In this document: positions 11,324 to 20,123 of the stretch, piece after piece
Layout: the number at the start of each line of letters is the position of its first letter
Position numbering within the stretch: the stretch's first letter is position 1
Origin: a bacterium
Lineage (GTDB): Bacteria; Bacillota; Bacilli; Lactobacillales; Streptococcaceae
NCBI GenBank assembly: GCA_905221385.1
Contig: CAJNCV010000010.1
Coordinates: 1 to 64,000 of the forward strand
Length of the DNA: 64,000 bases
Direction: 5' to 3'
Translations under genes and position numbers: made by a program
The notes under the pieces: model-generated
Told to the model about the DNA's origin: nothing
The model's database searches: none
What the model saw: only the letters and a program-made list of their open reading frames with translations

Positions 11324-11473
11324 TTAAATGGGAGAAAGTGACAGGACTTTTTCTTTCTTTGCTACCCAGCCAATGGCATCGCTTTGTGGGTTTTCGGTAT
11401 CAATCCAGATGAATTCGATGCAATGGTATATGAAATTAAGTAACAATGTTGTACTTCTCAGGTCGGTTCGAAC
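11324..11473 (-). pseudogene. Small protein-like remnant upstream of rpoE
   Basis: A minus-strand open stretch of about 49 codons whose second half reads like real protein (CIEFIWIDTENPQSDAIG, then WVAKKEKVLSLSPI and stop). It has no Met start or Shine-Dalgarno in frame and is closed upstream by TAA. It ends 4 nt before the rpoE -35 box. It is best seen as the 3' remnant of a gene cut off at the edge of the DarTG island; the family is not recognised. Confidence 0.35.
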
Positions 11474-11544
11474 TTACAGAATTTGTCATGTAGTAACCTG
11501 CTTTCTAAAATATTAGTTATTTTAAACTTTATTCATACAAATCA

Positions 11545-12468
11545 TTAAAAATAATTAATTTCTAATTCTTCTAGTAAGTTAATAGAGAGCAACTGATTCT
11601 TTATCAATATCTCTTTAATTTCATTTGTATTTTTATTATCAACAATCAATTTGTTTTCTATCGTGTAAAGAAAATTAATGATATCGTTTATATATTCAGG
11701 ATAACCATTAACTAGTTCTATTAAAATATCTGTATTCCTCCATTTTCTTTTTTTCGATTCAATGGAATTACTAATCAACTTCGAGTTTATTAGTTTATAT
11801 ATTTCTGAATAATCTTTTAAGGAATAGAATTCCTTAAAAGATTTCATGGTTTTAGTGCTTTTTTTTAAATTAGCAATTTTCATATTGCCCTGGGAGAATA
11901 TTGATAATAATTTTACTACAGATTTTAAATTACTTGAATCAACTTTTTTTAAATTCTTGCATATGTACGCTAATAGAAGTACATCAAAATTTATCTCAGG
12001 TTCTTTCCCTTCTTTATTAATGTTAGTTGATGGCTCGTATACTTCAAAAACAACATCCTCCATATCAAGCAATTCTCTGTTTATTTCAAATTTCACTTCA
12101 TTCCAGTTTAAACCACCATTCCCAGCTCCTAATGGAGGAATAGCAACTGACTTAATACCTTTTTTAATGATTTCTTCTTTTAATTTTCTTAGGCCAATAA
12201 CGATATATTCTATCTTAGATTTTTCACGCCATTTATTCTTGGTTGGGAAATTAATTATTAAAAAATTCTTTTCTTGATAAATATGTAATTTACCAGGATA
12301 TAGTTCTCCCTTTAGACAAACTTTAACGTAATCTTGTTCCATTTCAGGAAATTTTTTCTTAAATTGATAAGCAAGACCTTTTCCCATTTTTCCTTCACAA
12401 TTGACTGTATTTATTATTGCTTGACATTTAGATTCAAAAATATCTCCTTGTGTATATTTAATCACCAT
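11545..12468 (-). CDS. darG: DarG antitoxin: macrodomain DNA ADP-ribosyl glycohydrolase
   Basis: Reverses DNA ADP-ribosylation made by DarT. The macrodomain occupies residues 1 to about 155: GDIFESKCQAIINTVNCEG with the conserved Asn, GKGLAYQFKKKFPEM, the TKNKWREKS segment carrying the family's catalytic Lys, and PPLGAGNGGLNW as the phosphate-binding loop. The remaining 150 residues form a helical C-terminal domain without clear homology to me; in DarG proteins this part can bind DarT directly. The start overlaps the end of darT by 11 nt. The base composition is clearly more AT-rich than rpoE. Confidence 0.9.
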   Translation of the reverse strand: MVIKYTQGDIFESKCQAIINTVNCEGKMGKGLAYQFKKKFPEMEQDYVKVCLKGELYPGKLHIYQEKNFLIINFPTKNKWREKSKIEYIVIGLRKLKEEIIKKGIKSVAIPPLGAGNGGLNWNEVKFEINRELLDMEDVVFEVYEPSTNINKEGKEPEINFDVLLLAYICKNLKKVDSSNLKSVVKLLSIFSQGNMKIANLKKSTKTMKSFKEFYSLKDYSEIYKLINSKLISNSIESKKRKWRNTDILIELVNGYPEYINDIINFLYTIENKLIVDNKNTNEIKEILIKNQLLSINLLEELEINYF

Positions 12469-13042
12469 TTAACCAAACCCCACTTTGAATTTTATCAGCT
12501 AGCATTGGGTACCTGGTTTTTAAATATTCAACAGTATTTTCATTACAGTAAATATAAGCAAAATCATGTGGGAGAATAGGTGTGCTACTTATGCATTCTG
12601 CCATTTTAACTTCCTTCGCATAACCTTGATTAGTGGGATCAATCTCGTTCATTCTCCGTTCCATAGCTTCCCAATCAATTCTATTCATTCCTTCGTTATA
12701 ATTACAAAGTTCAAACTCACCATTCAACGGGTGTCGTGGAACTATTTGAAATCCATTTTCTTCGGCGTATGATCTATAAACAGTTATATATACAAAATTT
12801 TCTGCACCATATTTATATCGAACAGCATTATCAAATGCTGTATTGGGATGAAAATGAAATAATACATAGTCATCCAAGTGATTGAGTTGACGACTTTCTA
12901 GGATATCGGGATTGGCTATATCCTGATTTATCCCCCCTCTCTGAATCACTTGATTTCTAGATAGCAACCCATTTTCAATAATACTGTCTAAATTATCAAT
13001 GTGAGTTAGATGATACAATAATTTCTTTCCTCTGATATTCAT
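12458..13042 (-). CDS. darT: DarT toxin: DNA ADP-ribosyltransferase (DUF4433)
   Basis: Transfers ADP-ribose from NAD+ to bases in single-stranded DNA, blocking replication; used in phage defence and growth control. 194 residues, the normal DarT size. The NAD-binding start LLYHLTHIDNLDSIIENGLL, the ESRQ and FHFHPNTAFDNAVRYKYG segments, and KMAECISSTPI with the likely catalytic Glu are all present, so the toxin looks intact. The ATG at 13042 is chosen because GAGG lies 8 nt upstream; a GTG 9 nt earlier is possible. Toxin first, antitoxin second is the usual darTG order. Confidence 0.9.
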   Translation of the reverse strand: MNIRGKKLLYHLTHIDNLDSIIENGLLSRNQVIQRGGINQDIANPDILESRQLNHLDDYVLFHFHPNTAFDNAVRYKYGAENFVYITVYRSYAEENGFQIVPRHPLNGEFELCNYNEGMNRIDWEAMERRMNEIDPTNQGYAKEVKMAECISSTPILPHDFAYIYCNENTVEYLKTRYPMLADKIQSGVWLNGD

Positions 13043-13071
13043 ATATTTCACCTCAATTATTAATCACTCTT

Positions 13072-13077
13072 AGTATA
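13072..13077 (-). promoter_or_regulatory. darTG promoter, extended -10
   Basis: TATACT preceded by TGG on the minus strand, about 30 nt upstream of the darT start. The -35 region 17 bp away is TACAAA, a weak match. No obvious palindrome overlaps it. Confidence 0.55.
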
Positions 13078-13215
13078 CCAAAAAACAAGCCCAATTTGTA
13101 TATGGACTTATTTGAAAAATTACGAAAAGAAAAGTGTAAAGATAGTTACTATGCTTAAAATTTGACCAAAACAGCCTTAATATGTTTTTTTAGTTAAATG
13201 TAACTACCTTATAAA

Positions 13216-13740
13216 TTAATGAAGTTCCTTACTCTTTTGCACAATCTTGTTTGAAACTCTATTCATATTATGGATAACCAATGTTATTGTTGACAAAAAG
13301 GCTAAAACTACTAGCGATAGAAAAATGATTCGCAACACTTCCAAAAGCCATTGAACAATAATAACTACAATAATCATTTTAAGAATAGAAAATATAATAA
13401 TTAGACACCAAAGAAAAGCTGGAAATAAATAATCCGCAAGATACCCATAATATACGTCTGGTTTATTTTTATAGAAACTTGCAAAATCTTCTATTGAATA
13501 AACTTCTCTACCAAACATATACATTGATAATATGAAAGCTAATGCAGATACTGAAATTAAAATGAATTGAGTAGTTTTAAATGCCTGATAATTAATTGTT
13601 ATAATTTCATTTGGAATAGCAAATGTTACAATCAACAAAAGAATTATGAATATTAAATAAGAAATCCACACACTCATTGGAAGGAGTTTATTTCTTGCTA
13701 TGTAAATAATCTTTATTGGATTTTTTTCAACGAGCATCAT
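13216..13740 (-). CDS. Unrecognised polytopic membrane protein (second gene of a pair)
   Basis: 174 residues, not recognised. Roughly four hydrophobic segments can be seen: WISYLIFIILLLIVTFAI, FILISVSALAFILSMYMFG, LFPAFLWCLIIIFSILKMI and a long IIVQWLLEVLRIIFLSLVVL stretch running into LAFLSTITLVI. A polar loop of about 25 residues (REVYSIEDFASFYKNKPD) separates segments 2 and 3, and the C-terminus is short and basic. It starts 7 nt after the 326-residue gene, with GAGG 5-8 nt before its first two Met codons. Its AT-rich composition matches darTG. A two-gene membrane plus soluble arrangement next to a toxin-antitoxin pair suggests an accessory, possibly defensive, function, but nothing in the sequence proves this. 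Confidence 0.7.
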   Translation of the reverse strand: MMLVEKNPIKIIYIARNKLLPMSVWISYLIFIILLLIVTFAIPNEIITINYQAFKTTQFILISVSALAFILSMYMFGREVYSIEDFASFYKNKPDVYYGYLADYLFPAFLWCLIIIFSILKMIIVVIIVQWLLEVLRIIFLSLVVLAFLSTITLVIHNMNRVSNKIVQKSKELH

Positions 13741-13747
13741 TTTATCC

Positions 13748-14728
13748 TCACTTAGACTTTATAATTGAATTTAAAAAGTTAATTATTGTAATTCCGTTGC
13801 TCTTTATATCTATAATATATCCTTTAATACCAGGAATAATTAAAATTTTTTGTATTTTCTGTAAAAAATCTTTATTATCTACCGTATCTGGACAAACAAA
13901 GGTTGTTCTAGATTCTTTTGCATCAGTAATCATTGGGAGTTTGAGTAATATATCAAGTTCATCGTCAGTATTTCCATTAGGATAAGTTGTAATGATTTCA
14001 ATAGATTTCATATTTTCAGTAGTGTTTAATACGATATCTTCATAAATTGGATTAATTTTAATATAGCCTATATCACTCTTTAAATTATTTATCTGAGTTT
14101 CGATTTTCTTATACGAATCTAGCGCTTCATAAATTGTCACGTTATTGATAGTAAGTATCTCACTTTTAAATGAATAATCAACTTTTATATCAGTCGTACC
14201 ATTTTGAATTTGTTCTTCAAGGTACAAAATAATTTTTCTTACTCTTCTTAAATGATCTAAACCTTTCCCAACTTCAGAATCAATATTAAAATCATATAAA
14301 CGTTCAATTTCCTCATAAACTTGACTACTTGTATATCTGGAATTAGCCTGATTCAAAACAATGAATTTAGATAGTAGTATTTTCCTATCATAAATCGCAT
14401 TTTCTAATTTAGCTAAAAAATCTGGGTTATAGTGTATACCATTTCCCTTCTTATACTCATTTGTAATTGTTTTATATTCGATAGTAATCTCCTCAGTAAT
14501 TTTTATAAGATTTCTATATTCCTCAGATTCAGCAATTTCTTTAAAGTTTTGAAAAATTACTAAACTCATTTCATTTTTCTTTATTACAGGATTAGAAAAC
14601 AAATCGTTGTAGGCATTAAAAATAGTATTAGGAATTATTTGTGATTTTAATTCATCAATCTTGTTATAATATTTCTTTAAGATGTGTGGTTGTACATTTA
14701 ATTTAAAAATATAATTTCTTTTTTCCAT
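13748..14728 (-). CDS. Unrecognised 326-residue soluble protein (first gene of a pair)
   Basis: 326 residues with no signal peptide or membrane segment, and no family recognised. The N-terminal 220 residues are mostly helical with Lys/Glu/Ile-rich runs (EITIEYKTITNEYKKGNG, GKGLDHLRRVRKIILYLEEQ). The C-terminal 100 residues look alpha/beta (MKSIEIITTYPNGNTDDELD, ILIIPGIKGYIIDIKSNGI). It starts 11 nt after an AAAGGAGG Shine-Dalgarno. An extended -10 TATAAT just inside the valS terminator drives it, so it forms its own transcription unit with the membrane gene downstream. Confidence 0.7.
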   Translation of the reverse strand: MEKRNYIFKLNVQPHILKKYYNKIDELKSQIIPNTIFNAYNDLFSNPVIKKNEMSLVIFQNFKEIAESEEYRNLIKITEEITIEYKTITNEYKKGNGIHYNPDFLAKLENAIYDRKILLSKFIVLNQANSRYTSSQVYEEIERLYDFNIDSEVGKGLDHLRRVRKIILYLEEQIQNGTTDIKVDYSFKSEILTINNVTIYEALDSYKKIETQINNLKSDIGYIKINPIYEDIVLNTTENMKSIEIITTYPNGNTDDELDILLKLPMITDAKESRTTFVCPDTVDNKDFLQKIQKILIIPGIKGYIIDIKSNGITIINFLNSIIKSK

Positions 14729-14767
14729 TGATAGACCTCCTTTACTATACAGGGATTTTTAAATATT

Positions 14768-14776
14768 ATTATAGCA
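14768..14776 (-). promoter_or_regulatory. Extended -10 promoter of the unknown pair
   Basis: TGCTATAAT on the minus strand begins immediately after the U-run of the valS terminator and lies about 40 nt before the ATG at 14728. The -35 position (GTGTAA) falls inside the terminator stem. Confidence 0.6.
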
Positions 14777-14778
14777 AA

Positions 14779-14804
14779 AAAACACAGTTTTTACACTGTG
14801 TTTT
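14779..14804 (-). terminator. Terminator of the valS operon
   Basis: A 10-bp stem (AAAACACAGT / ACTGTGTTTT) followed on the minus strand by TTT and a T-rich run, 16 nt after the valS stop. Confidence 0.8.
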
Positions 14805-14819
14805 GCTATATTTATATAA

Positions 14820-17471
14820 TTATCTCACCAACTTCTTCATCTCATCAATACGTGCTACTGTTGCATCATATTTCGCTTGGTAGTCGGCTTGTTTATCGCG
14901 TTCTTTTTGGACGACTTCTGGTTTGGCGTTGGCTACGAAGCGTTCGTTAGAGAGTTTCTTGCCGACCATATCCAGTTCTTTTTGCCATTTAGCCAGTTCC
15001 TTGTCGAGACGAGCCAGTTCTTCTTCGACATTGAGGAGGTCTGCGAGTGGCAGGTAGATTTCTGCTCCTGTGATGACGCTTGACATAGCGAGTTCAGGTG
15101 CAGGGATGGTTGATGCGATTTCCAAGTGCTCTGGATTTGTGAAGCGTTTGATGTAGTTGACATTGCTGTTAAAGAAGGCTTCCAAGTCGCTATCGCTTGT
15201 CTTAACAAGGATGGTGATTGGCTTGCTTGGAGCAACGTTTACTTCCGCACGCGCATTACGAACAGCACGGATCAAGTCTTTGAGACTTTCGACACCAGTG
15301 TGAGCAGCAAGGTCTTCAAAGGCTGGGTTGACAGTTGGGTATGCTGCTGTTACGATAGAGCCTTCTGAGATTTGGCCAAAGATTTCCTCTGTCACGAATG
15401 GCATGATTGGGTGAAGGAGACGAAGGATCTTGTCCAAAGTATAAAGGAGAACAGAACGTGTGATGACTTTCTCTTCTTCGTTATCACTATAAAGGACTTC
15501 CTTGGTCAACTCAACATACCAGTCTGCAAACTCATCCCAGATAAAGTTGTAGAGGATGTGTCCAGCCACACCAAACTCAAACTTGTCAAAGTTTTCAGTG
15601 ACTTTTCCGATCGTTTCATTGAGGTTGTGGAGAATCCAGCGGTCTGTGACATTTCCAGCTTCCTTGTTAACAACTTTTTCCACATTGGCAGTTGCTTGCT
15701 CGAGGGTCAATCCTTCATTGTTCATGAGGATGTAGCGAGAGATGTTCCAGATCTTGTTAATGAAGTTCCATGAGGCATCCATTTTCTCGTAAGAAAAGCG
15801 TACATCTTGGCCTGGTGCAGAACCGTTTGACAGGAACCAACGAAGGGCATCGGCACCATATTTCTCGATAACATCCATCGGGTCAATCCCGTTACCGAGA
15901 GATTTAGACATCTTGCGTCCTTGCTCGTCACGGATGAGACCATGGATAAGGACGTTTTGGAATGGCTGACGGCCAGTGAATTCCAAAGATTGGAAGATCA
16001 TACGAGACACCCAGAAGAAGATGATGTCGTAACCTGTTACCAAAGTTGAAGTTGGGAAGTAACGTTTAAAGTCTTCTGAGTCGACATCAGGCCAGCCCAT
16101 GGTTGAGAATGGCCAAAGGGCCGAACTGAACCACGTATCCAAGACGTCTTCGTCCTGAGTCCAACCGTCACCTTCTGGAGCTTCTTCGCCGACATATATT
16201 TCACCCTCAGCATTGTACCAAGCAGGGATTTGGTGACCCCACCAGAGCTGACGAGAGATAACCCAGTCATGGACATTTTCCATCCATTGGAGGAAGGTAT
16301 CGTTGAAACGAGGCGGGTAAAATTCTACCTTGTCGTCTGTGTCTTGGTTGGCAATGGCATTCTTAGCCAATTGGTCCATCTTGACGAACCATTGCGTAGA
16401 CAAGCGTGGCTCAACCACAACACCTGTACGTTCTGAGTGACCAACACTGTGAACACGTTTTTCGATTTTGACGAGGGCACCGATTTCTTCCAACTTAGCC
16501 ACGACTGCCTTACGAGCTTCAAAACGGTCCATGCCTGCAAATTCGAAGGCCAAGTCGTTCATGGTTCCGTCGTCATTCATGACGTTGACTTGTGGCAAGT
16601 TGTGGCGTTGACCAACCAAGAAGTCGTTTGGATCGTGGGCAGGAGTGATTTTCACGACACCAGTACCAAACTCAGGATCAGCATGCTCATCCCCAACGAT
16701 TGGAATCAATTTATTAGCAATTGGAAGGATGACGTTTTTACCGATCAAGTCCTTGTAGCGTGGGTCTTCTGGATTGACCGCAACAGCAACGTCCCCAAAC
16801 ATAGTCTCAGGACGAGTCGTCGCAACTTCAAGGGCGCGTGAGCCGTCTTCTAGCATGTAGTTCATGTGGTAGAAGGCACCTTCAACATCCTTGTGGATTA
16901 CCTCGATATCAGAAAGGGCTGTGCGAGCTGCTGGGTCCCAGTTGATGATAAACTCACCACGGTAAATCCAGCCTTTCTTGTAAAGGTCCACAAAGACCTT
17001 GCGAACGGCTTTTGACAAACCTTCGTCAAGAGTAAAACGCTCACGAGAATAGTCTACAGAGAGGCCCATCTTCCCCCATTGTTCCTTGATGGTCGTCGCA
17101 TATTCGTCTTTCCATTCCCAGACTTTTTCCAAGAATTTTTCACGACCGAGGTCATAGCGGGAAATGCCCTCACCACGCAAGCGCTCCTCAACCTTAGCCT
17201 GAGTGGCGATCCCCGCGTGGTCCATCCCTGGCAGCCAAAGCGTATCAAAACCTTGCATGCGTTTTTGACGGATGATGATATCCTGCAAAGTCGTATCCCA
17301 AGCGTGACCAAGGTGGAGTTTCCCAGTTACGTTTGGTGGTGGAATAACGATCGAATAAGGCTTAGCCTTTTGATCTCCTGAAGGCTTGAAAACATCGGCA
17401 TCAAGCCATTTTTGATAACGACCAGCCTCAACCTCGGCTGGATTGTATTTAGGTGAAAGTTCTTTAGACAT
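14820..17471 (-). CDS. valS: Valyl-tRNA synthetase
   Basis: Charges tRNA-Val. 883 residues, class Ia. The HIGH-type signature is [12 protein letters not shown] (about residues 51-62), a large CP1 editing domain follows, KMSKS is in [11 protein letters not shown], and a C-terminal coiled coil runs from about residue 815 ([18 protein letters not shown]). Its ATG overlaps the stop of the upstream membrane gene by one base (TAATG) and its Shine-Dalgarno AAGGAG lies inside that gene, so translation is coupled. A Val T-box leads the operon. Confidence 0.97.
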   Translation of the reverse strand: MSKELSPKYNPAEVEAGRYQKWLDADVFKPSGDQKAKPYSIVIPPPNVTGKLHLGHAWDTTLQDIIIRQKRMQGFDTLWLPGMDHAGIATQAKVEERLRGEGISRYDLGREKFLEKVWEWKDEYATTIKEQWGKMGLSVDYSRERFTLDEGLSKAVRKVFVDLYKKGWIYRGEFIINWDPAARTALSDIEVIHKDVEGAFYHMNYMLEDGSRALEVATTRPETMFGDVAVAVNPEDPRYKDLIGKNVILPIANKLIPIVGDEHADPEFGTGVVKITPAHDPNDFLVGQRHNLPQVNVMNDDGTMNDLAFEFAGMDRFEARKAVVAKLEEIGALVKIEKRVHSVGHSERTGVVVEPRLSTQWFVKMDQLAKNAIANQDTDDKVEFYPPRFNDTFLQWMENVHDWVISRQLWWGHQIPAWYNAEGEIYVGEEAPEGDGWTQDEDVLDTWFSSALWPFSTMGWPDVDSEDFKRYFPTSTLVTGYDIIFFWVSRMIFQSLEFTGRQPFQNVLIHGLIRDEQGRKMSKSLGNGIDPMDVIEKYGADALRWFLSNGSAPGQDVRFSYEKMDASWNFINKIWNISRYILMNNEGLTLEQATANVEKVVNKEAGNVTDRWILHNLNETIGKVTENFDKFEFGVAGHILYNFIWDEFADWYVELTKEVLYSDNEEEKVITRSVLLYTLDKILRLLHPIMPFVTEEIFGQISEGSIVTAAYPTVNPAFEDLAAHTGVESLKDLIRAVRNARAEVNVAPSKPITILVKTSDSDLEAFFNSNVNYIKRFTNPEHLEIASTIPAPELAMSSVITGAEIYLPLADLLNVEEELARLDKELAKWQKELDMVGKKLSNERFVANAKPEVVQKERDKQADYQAKYDATVARIDEMKKLVR

Positions 17472-18532
17472 TAGTTTCTCCTTATCAATTTTTTTACTTC
17501 TTTAATAATTCGTTTCCTATTTTTCCTGTATCTATAAAATAAAATAGGGTGCAACATATATTCTCGTGGTTTCCTTAATTTTGTTAATTTTCTTTTTAAT
17601 TTTTTTAAACGTTTATTTAGTGAATTAATAGTCGTAGTATCATATTCATACCGATTTAACTTGTCTTCTCTATCTCTTATTTGGTTTACAAGCTTAACTC
17701 CTAATTGGTATTTTTTACTTTTTGGCCTTAAAAATCTCTTTATTTCTCTGATATAGGTATCTTCATAAATATAAAATGAATACAAATAGAAAATTTCATA
17801 CGCCAAAATTAATAGAGGACTAATAATATAAAAAGTCAAATCTAATTTTAATTTATTTATTATGTTCCATGCTAAATAAATAAAAGGAAAAGCATAAAAT
17901 AGAAAGAATATCCATATTTGTTCTTTTCGGCTTTCAGATGGATTAGAAACAATAGCATTTGTCACAGTTGTCTGTAATAAAATTAAAACAAAAACAACAA
18001 TACTCAATGACAAATTTATTACATGTAGGATATTGTTTGAGTTACTTGAAAAATTAACAAAAATTATATAAATACAATAAATAGACGAAAAAAATAAAAG
18101 GCACTGCATCACTTGATTTATCGCCTTAATAGGTCTAAATCTTACTTCACTTTTTGATCGTTCCCAATCAAATTTTAAGAGCAATTCAATATAGAATGCT
18201 AACCTATCAAAATCAACTTTTTCTCCGCTATCTAGTAAATCCCAAATATGGCCTTCTTTCATATAATATGGTTTAGTATGCTTAAACTCCATATTTTTCC
18301 CATAAGGATTTATTTCTGATTTTAGTTTGATTATAGCAGACTCTTTTTTAGTATCATCACTTAATTCTGATAATATTTCTTTTAATTTTTTCCGCCATTC
18401 TGATCGTTCTTTTGTAACAAAATCTAAATTGTTCTTTTTATTATTTTGAACGAATGCGATTATAGCACTAACGATTGTACTTATCCCAACTGCACTAATA
18501 ATAGAGACAATTTGTTCAATAGTCAAGTTCAT
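17471..18532 (-). CDS. Unrecognised membrane protein between the GNAT gene and valS
   Basis: 353 residues. One N-terminal membrane segment ([21 protein letters not shown]) is followed by a cytosolic [20 protein letters not shown] region, the type of N-anchored helical segment seen in many accessory membrane proteins of unknown role. Two pairs of membrane helices come next ([70 protein letters not shown]), then a very basic coiled C-terminus. The start ATG is at 18532 with GGAGGTGGAG before it; it overlaps the GNAT stop (ATGA). It is much more AT-rich than valS or the GNAT gene, which suggests late insertion into the T-box operon. Confidence 0.75.
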   Translation of the reverse strand: MNLTIEQIVSIISAVGISTIVSAIIAFVQNNKKNNLDFVTKERSEWRKKLKEILSELSDDTKKESAIIKLKSEINPYGKNMEFKHTKPYYMKEGHIWDLLDSGEKVDFDRLAFYIELLLKFDWERSKSEVRFRPIKAINQVMQCLLFFSSIYCIYIIFVNFSSNSNNILHVINLSLSIVVFVLILLQTTVTNAIVSNPSESRKEQIWIFFLFYAFPFIYLAWNIINKLKLDLTFYIISPLLILAYEIFYLYSFYIYEDTYIREIKRFLRPKSKKYQLGVKLVNQIRDREDKLNRYEYDTTTINSLNKRLKKLKRKLTKLRKPREYMLHPILFYRYRKNRKRIIKEVKKLIRRN

Positions 18533-19092
18533 TTCTCCACCTCCCACTCACTCTTCAGCAAGCCATATATCAGACTGTCACAGCGATTTCCTTGGGCATC
18601 CTTGCGATCTCTTATGCGAGCTTCGAGAGTAAATCCTAGTTTCTCTGCAACTCGTTGACTTTGAAGGTTATACCCAAAGCAAGTCAGTTCAATCTTATGA
18701 AGATTCAATTCTTTAAAAGCCAGATCAATCAAGGCACGCGCTGCTTCTGGAACATAACCTAGACCCCAATAGTCTGGATGTAAGATATAGCCAATCTCCA
18801 AGACATCATCCTCGTGACGACGAGGGAAATCAACAGAGCCGATGATAGTATCGGTTCCTTTAACCACTATGCCGTAGCCAGCTGGGAGATTGTCCTTTAC
18901 ATTGCGCTCGGGAAGGATGTGCTCCAGATAATAAATCTCATCTTCCAAGGTCTTGACGGGCGGAAAGCCTGCTGGATAGGCGACCTCTGGGAGACTAGCG
19001 TAGGCATGGATATCCACTGCATCATCCACTGTTCGGACTCGTAAAAGAAGACGTTCTGTTTCGATTCTTTCTGGCAATGTTACTCTTGTCAT
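18529..19092 (-). CDS. GNAT family N-acetyltransferase (RimJ/RimL-like)
   Basis: 187 residues, Acetyltransf_3 type. IETERLLLRVRTVDDAVD opens the fold, EIGYILHPDYWGLGYVPEAA carries the acetyl-CoA pyrophosphate loop, and HKIELTCFGYNLQSQRVAEK with LGFTLEARIRD closes it. Relatives acetylate ribosomal protein N-termini, Asp/Glu termini or small molecules; the substrate is unknown. It is the first coding gene after the Val T-box, so it is predicted to be induced by uncharged tRNA-Val together with valS. Confidence 0.85.
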   Translation of the reverse strand: MTRVTLPERIETERLLLRVRTVDDAVDIHAYASLPEVAYPAGFPPVKTLEDEIYYLEHILPERNVKDNLPAGYGIVVKGTDTIIGSVDFPRRHEDDVLEIGYILHPDYWGLGYVPEAARALIDLAFKELNLHKIELTCFGYNLQSQRVAEKLGFTLEARIRDRKDAQGNRCDSLIYGLLKSEWEVEK

Positions 19093-19112
19093 CCTTCTAC
19101 CTCGCTTCCCAT

Positions 19113-19318
19113 AAAAAATGCCCCTGCCATCTACATGACAGGGACGAATGTGTTATCCGCGGTACCACCCAATTTCGGGCAAGGCCCGCAACTCTCGTCT
19201 TTATAATAAAAAGACAATATTATTTCATTTTCATCCATCAGCAACCAGTTTTGACACATTTGTGGACTTCTCAGCACCGCCACTTTCTGTAAAATGTGGG
19301 ATTCAAAACACCTCTAAT
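19113..19318 (-). ncRNA. T-box leader (valine specific) of the valS operon
   Basis: The minus-strand RNA has Stem I with an AG-rich distal loop, and a specifier bulge in which GUC (Val) is followed by A (AAAUGU-GUC-AAAAC). The invariant T-box GGGTGGTACCGCG is at 19158-19170, followed by a terminator (CCCTGTCAT-GTAG-ATGGCAGGG then CATTTTTT, 19113-19145). Uncharged tRNA-Val would bind the specifier and T-box and stabilise the antiterminator. A Val specifier agrees with valS downstream. Confidence 0.92.
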
Positions 19319-19324
19319 GGCTCT

Positions 19325-19353
19325 ATTGTAGCAAGTTTTTCTCGGAAATGCAA
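19325..19353 (-). promoter_or_regulatory. Promoter of the T-box-valS operon
   Basis: TTGCAT (19348-19353), 17-bp spacer, TACAAT (19325-19330) preceded by TGC (extended -10). The -35 box lies 14 bp from the end of the helix-hairpin-helix gene. Confidence 0.8.
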
Positions 19354-19366
19354 GGGGCAAGAAAGA

Positions 19367-19762
19367 TTACTTGAAGCTGATTCCGTGCTCTTTTAATTTC
19401 TTAATGGTAGCTGGGCCAATTCCTTTTAAGGCAAGGAGTTCTTTCTCCGTCCAGTTTTTAAAGTCAGCAGCCGACTTGATGCCTTCATCATAGAAAGTCT
19501 TCGCACGATCTACTGAGAGGCCACCCAAAGTAGCTGCGAAATCTTCTACAGAATTGGCTACTTTTTGAGCTTGTTCTTTAGTTGCTTCTACTGCTTGTTC
19601 CACTTTTTTAGAGACAACTTTTCCTGCTTCGCTGGCAGACTTTTCCGCATGTTTCACGACTTTCTTGGTCTCTTCAACAACCTTAGTCACAGTACTTGAA
19701 AATGCACCTGAACGACGAAGGCTATTTCGCAATTGTTTTTTACGTTGGAGTTTCTTTGACAT
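19367..19762 (-). CDS. Helix-hairpin-helix protein with helical N-terminus
   Basis: 131 residues. A basic N-terminus (MSKKLQRKKQLRNSLRRSG), a long Ala/Glu/Lys helix of LEA-like composition (about residues 25-75), and a C-terminal helix-hairpin-helix module ending LLALKGIGPATIKKLKEHGI. The HhH motif normally binds DNA backbone without sequence preference. No enzymatic domain. A conserved streptococcal hypothetical; role unknown. Confidence 0.75.
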   Translation of the reverse strand: MSKKLQRKKQLRNSLRRSGAFSSTVTKVVEETKKVVKHAEKSASEAGKVVSKKVEQAVEATKEQAQKVANSVEDFAATLGGLSVDRAKTFYDEGIKSAADFKNWTEKELLALKGIGPATIKKLKEHGISFK

Positions 19763-19778
19763 GATAAAATCCTTTCAA

Positions 19779-19806
19779 TAAAAAATCCCTGATCTGACAA
19801 GGATTT
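19779..19806 (-). terminator. Terminator after the DUF1912 gene
   Basis: On the minus strand AAATCCTTG-TCAGAT-CAGGGATTT followed by TTTATTG. It probably ends the DUF1858-DUF438-DUF1912 operon. Confidence 0.7.
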
Positions 19807-19859
19807 AATAAAGATATTCTATCAAGATTTCGATAAAAAATCAAGAAAGTATCACTATT

Positions 19860-20114
19860 TTAATAATTTCGCTCGCCAAACAAGCCTTCTGGCAAATCAT
19901 GAAATCCCTTGCCTGCCTTGAAATTTTCAAACTTACCAAGCAAGAACTGATAAGCATCCAAGCGGCTTTCATAGCGAATCATGGCATCTTTGGCACGCTC
20001 GTCTTGATCTTCCTCATAGACCTTTTGACTTTCCTTGTGCGCCATGTCGTTGATCATGATCTGGGTATTGACCCAAGCTTCAAATTCCTTCATAAATTCC
20101 TGTTCGTAACTCAT
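19860..20114 (-). CDS. DUF1912 family protein
   Basis: 84 residues, charged and helical, no membrane segment (MSYEQEFMKEFEAWVNTQIM; ending GFHDLPEGLFGERNY). Matches the small streptococcal DUF1912 family of unknown function. It is 9 nt after the DUF438 gene and shares its operon. Confidence 0.75.
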   Translation of the reverse strand: MSYEQEFMKEFEAWVNTQIMINDMAHKESQKVYEEDQDERAKDAMIRYESRLDAYQFLLGKFENFKAGKGFHDLPEGLFGERNY

Positions 20115-20123
20115 TGATTCTCC

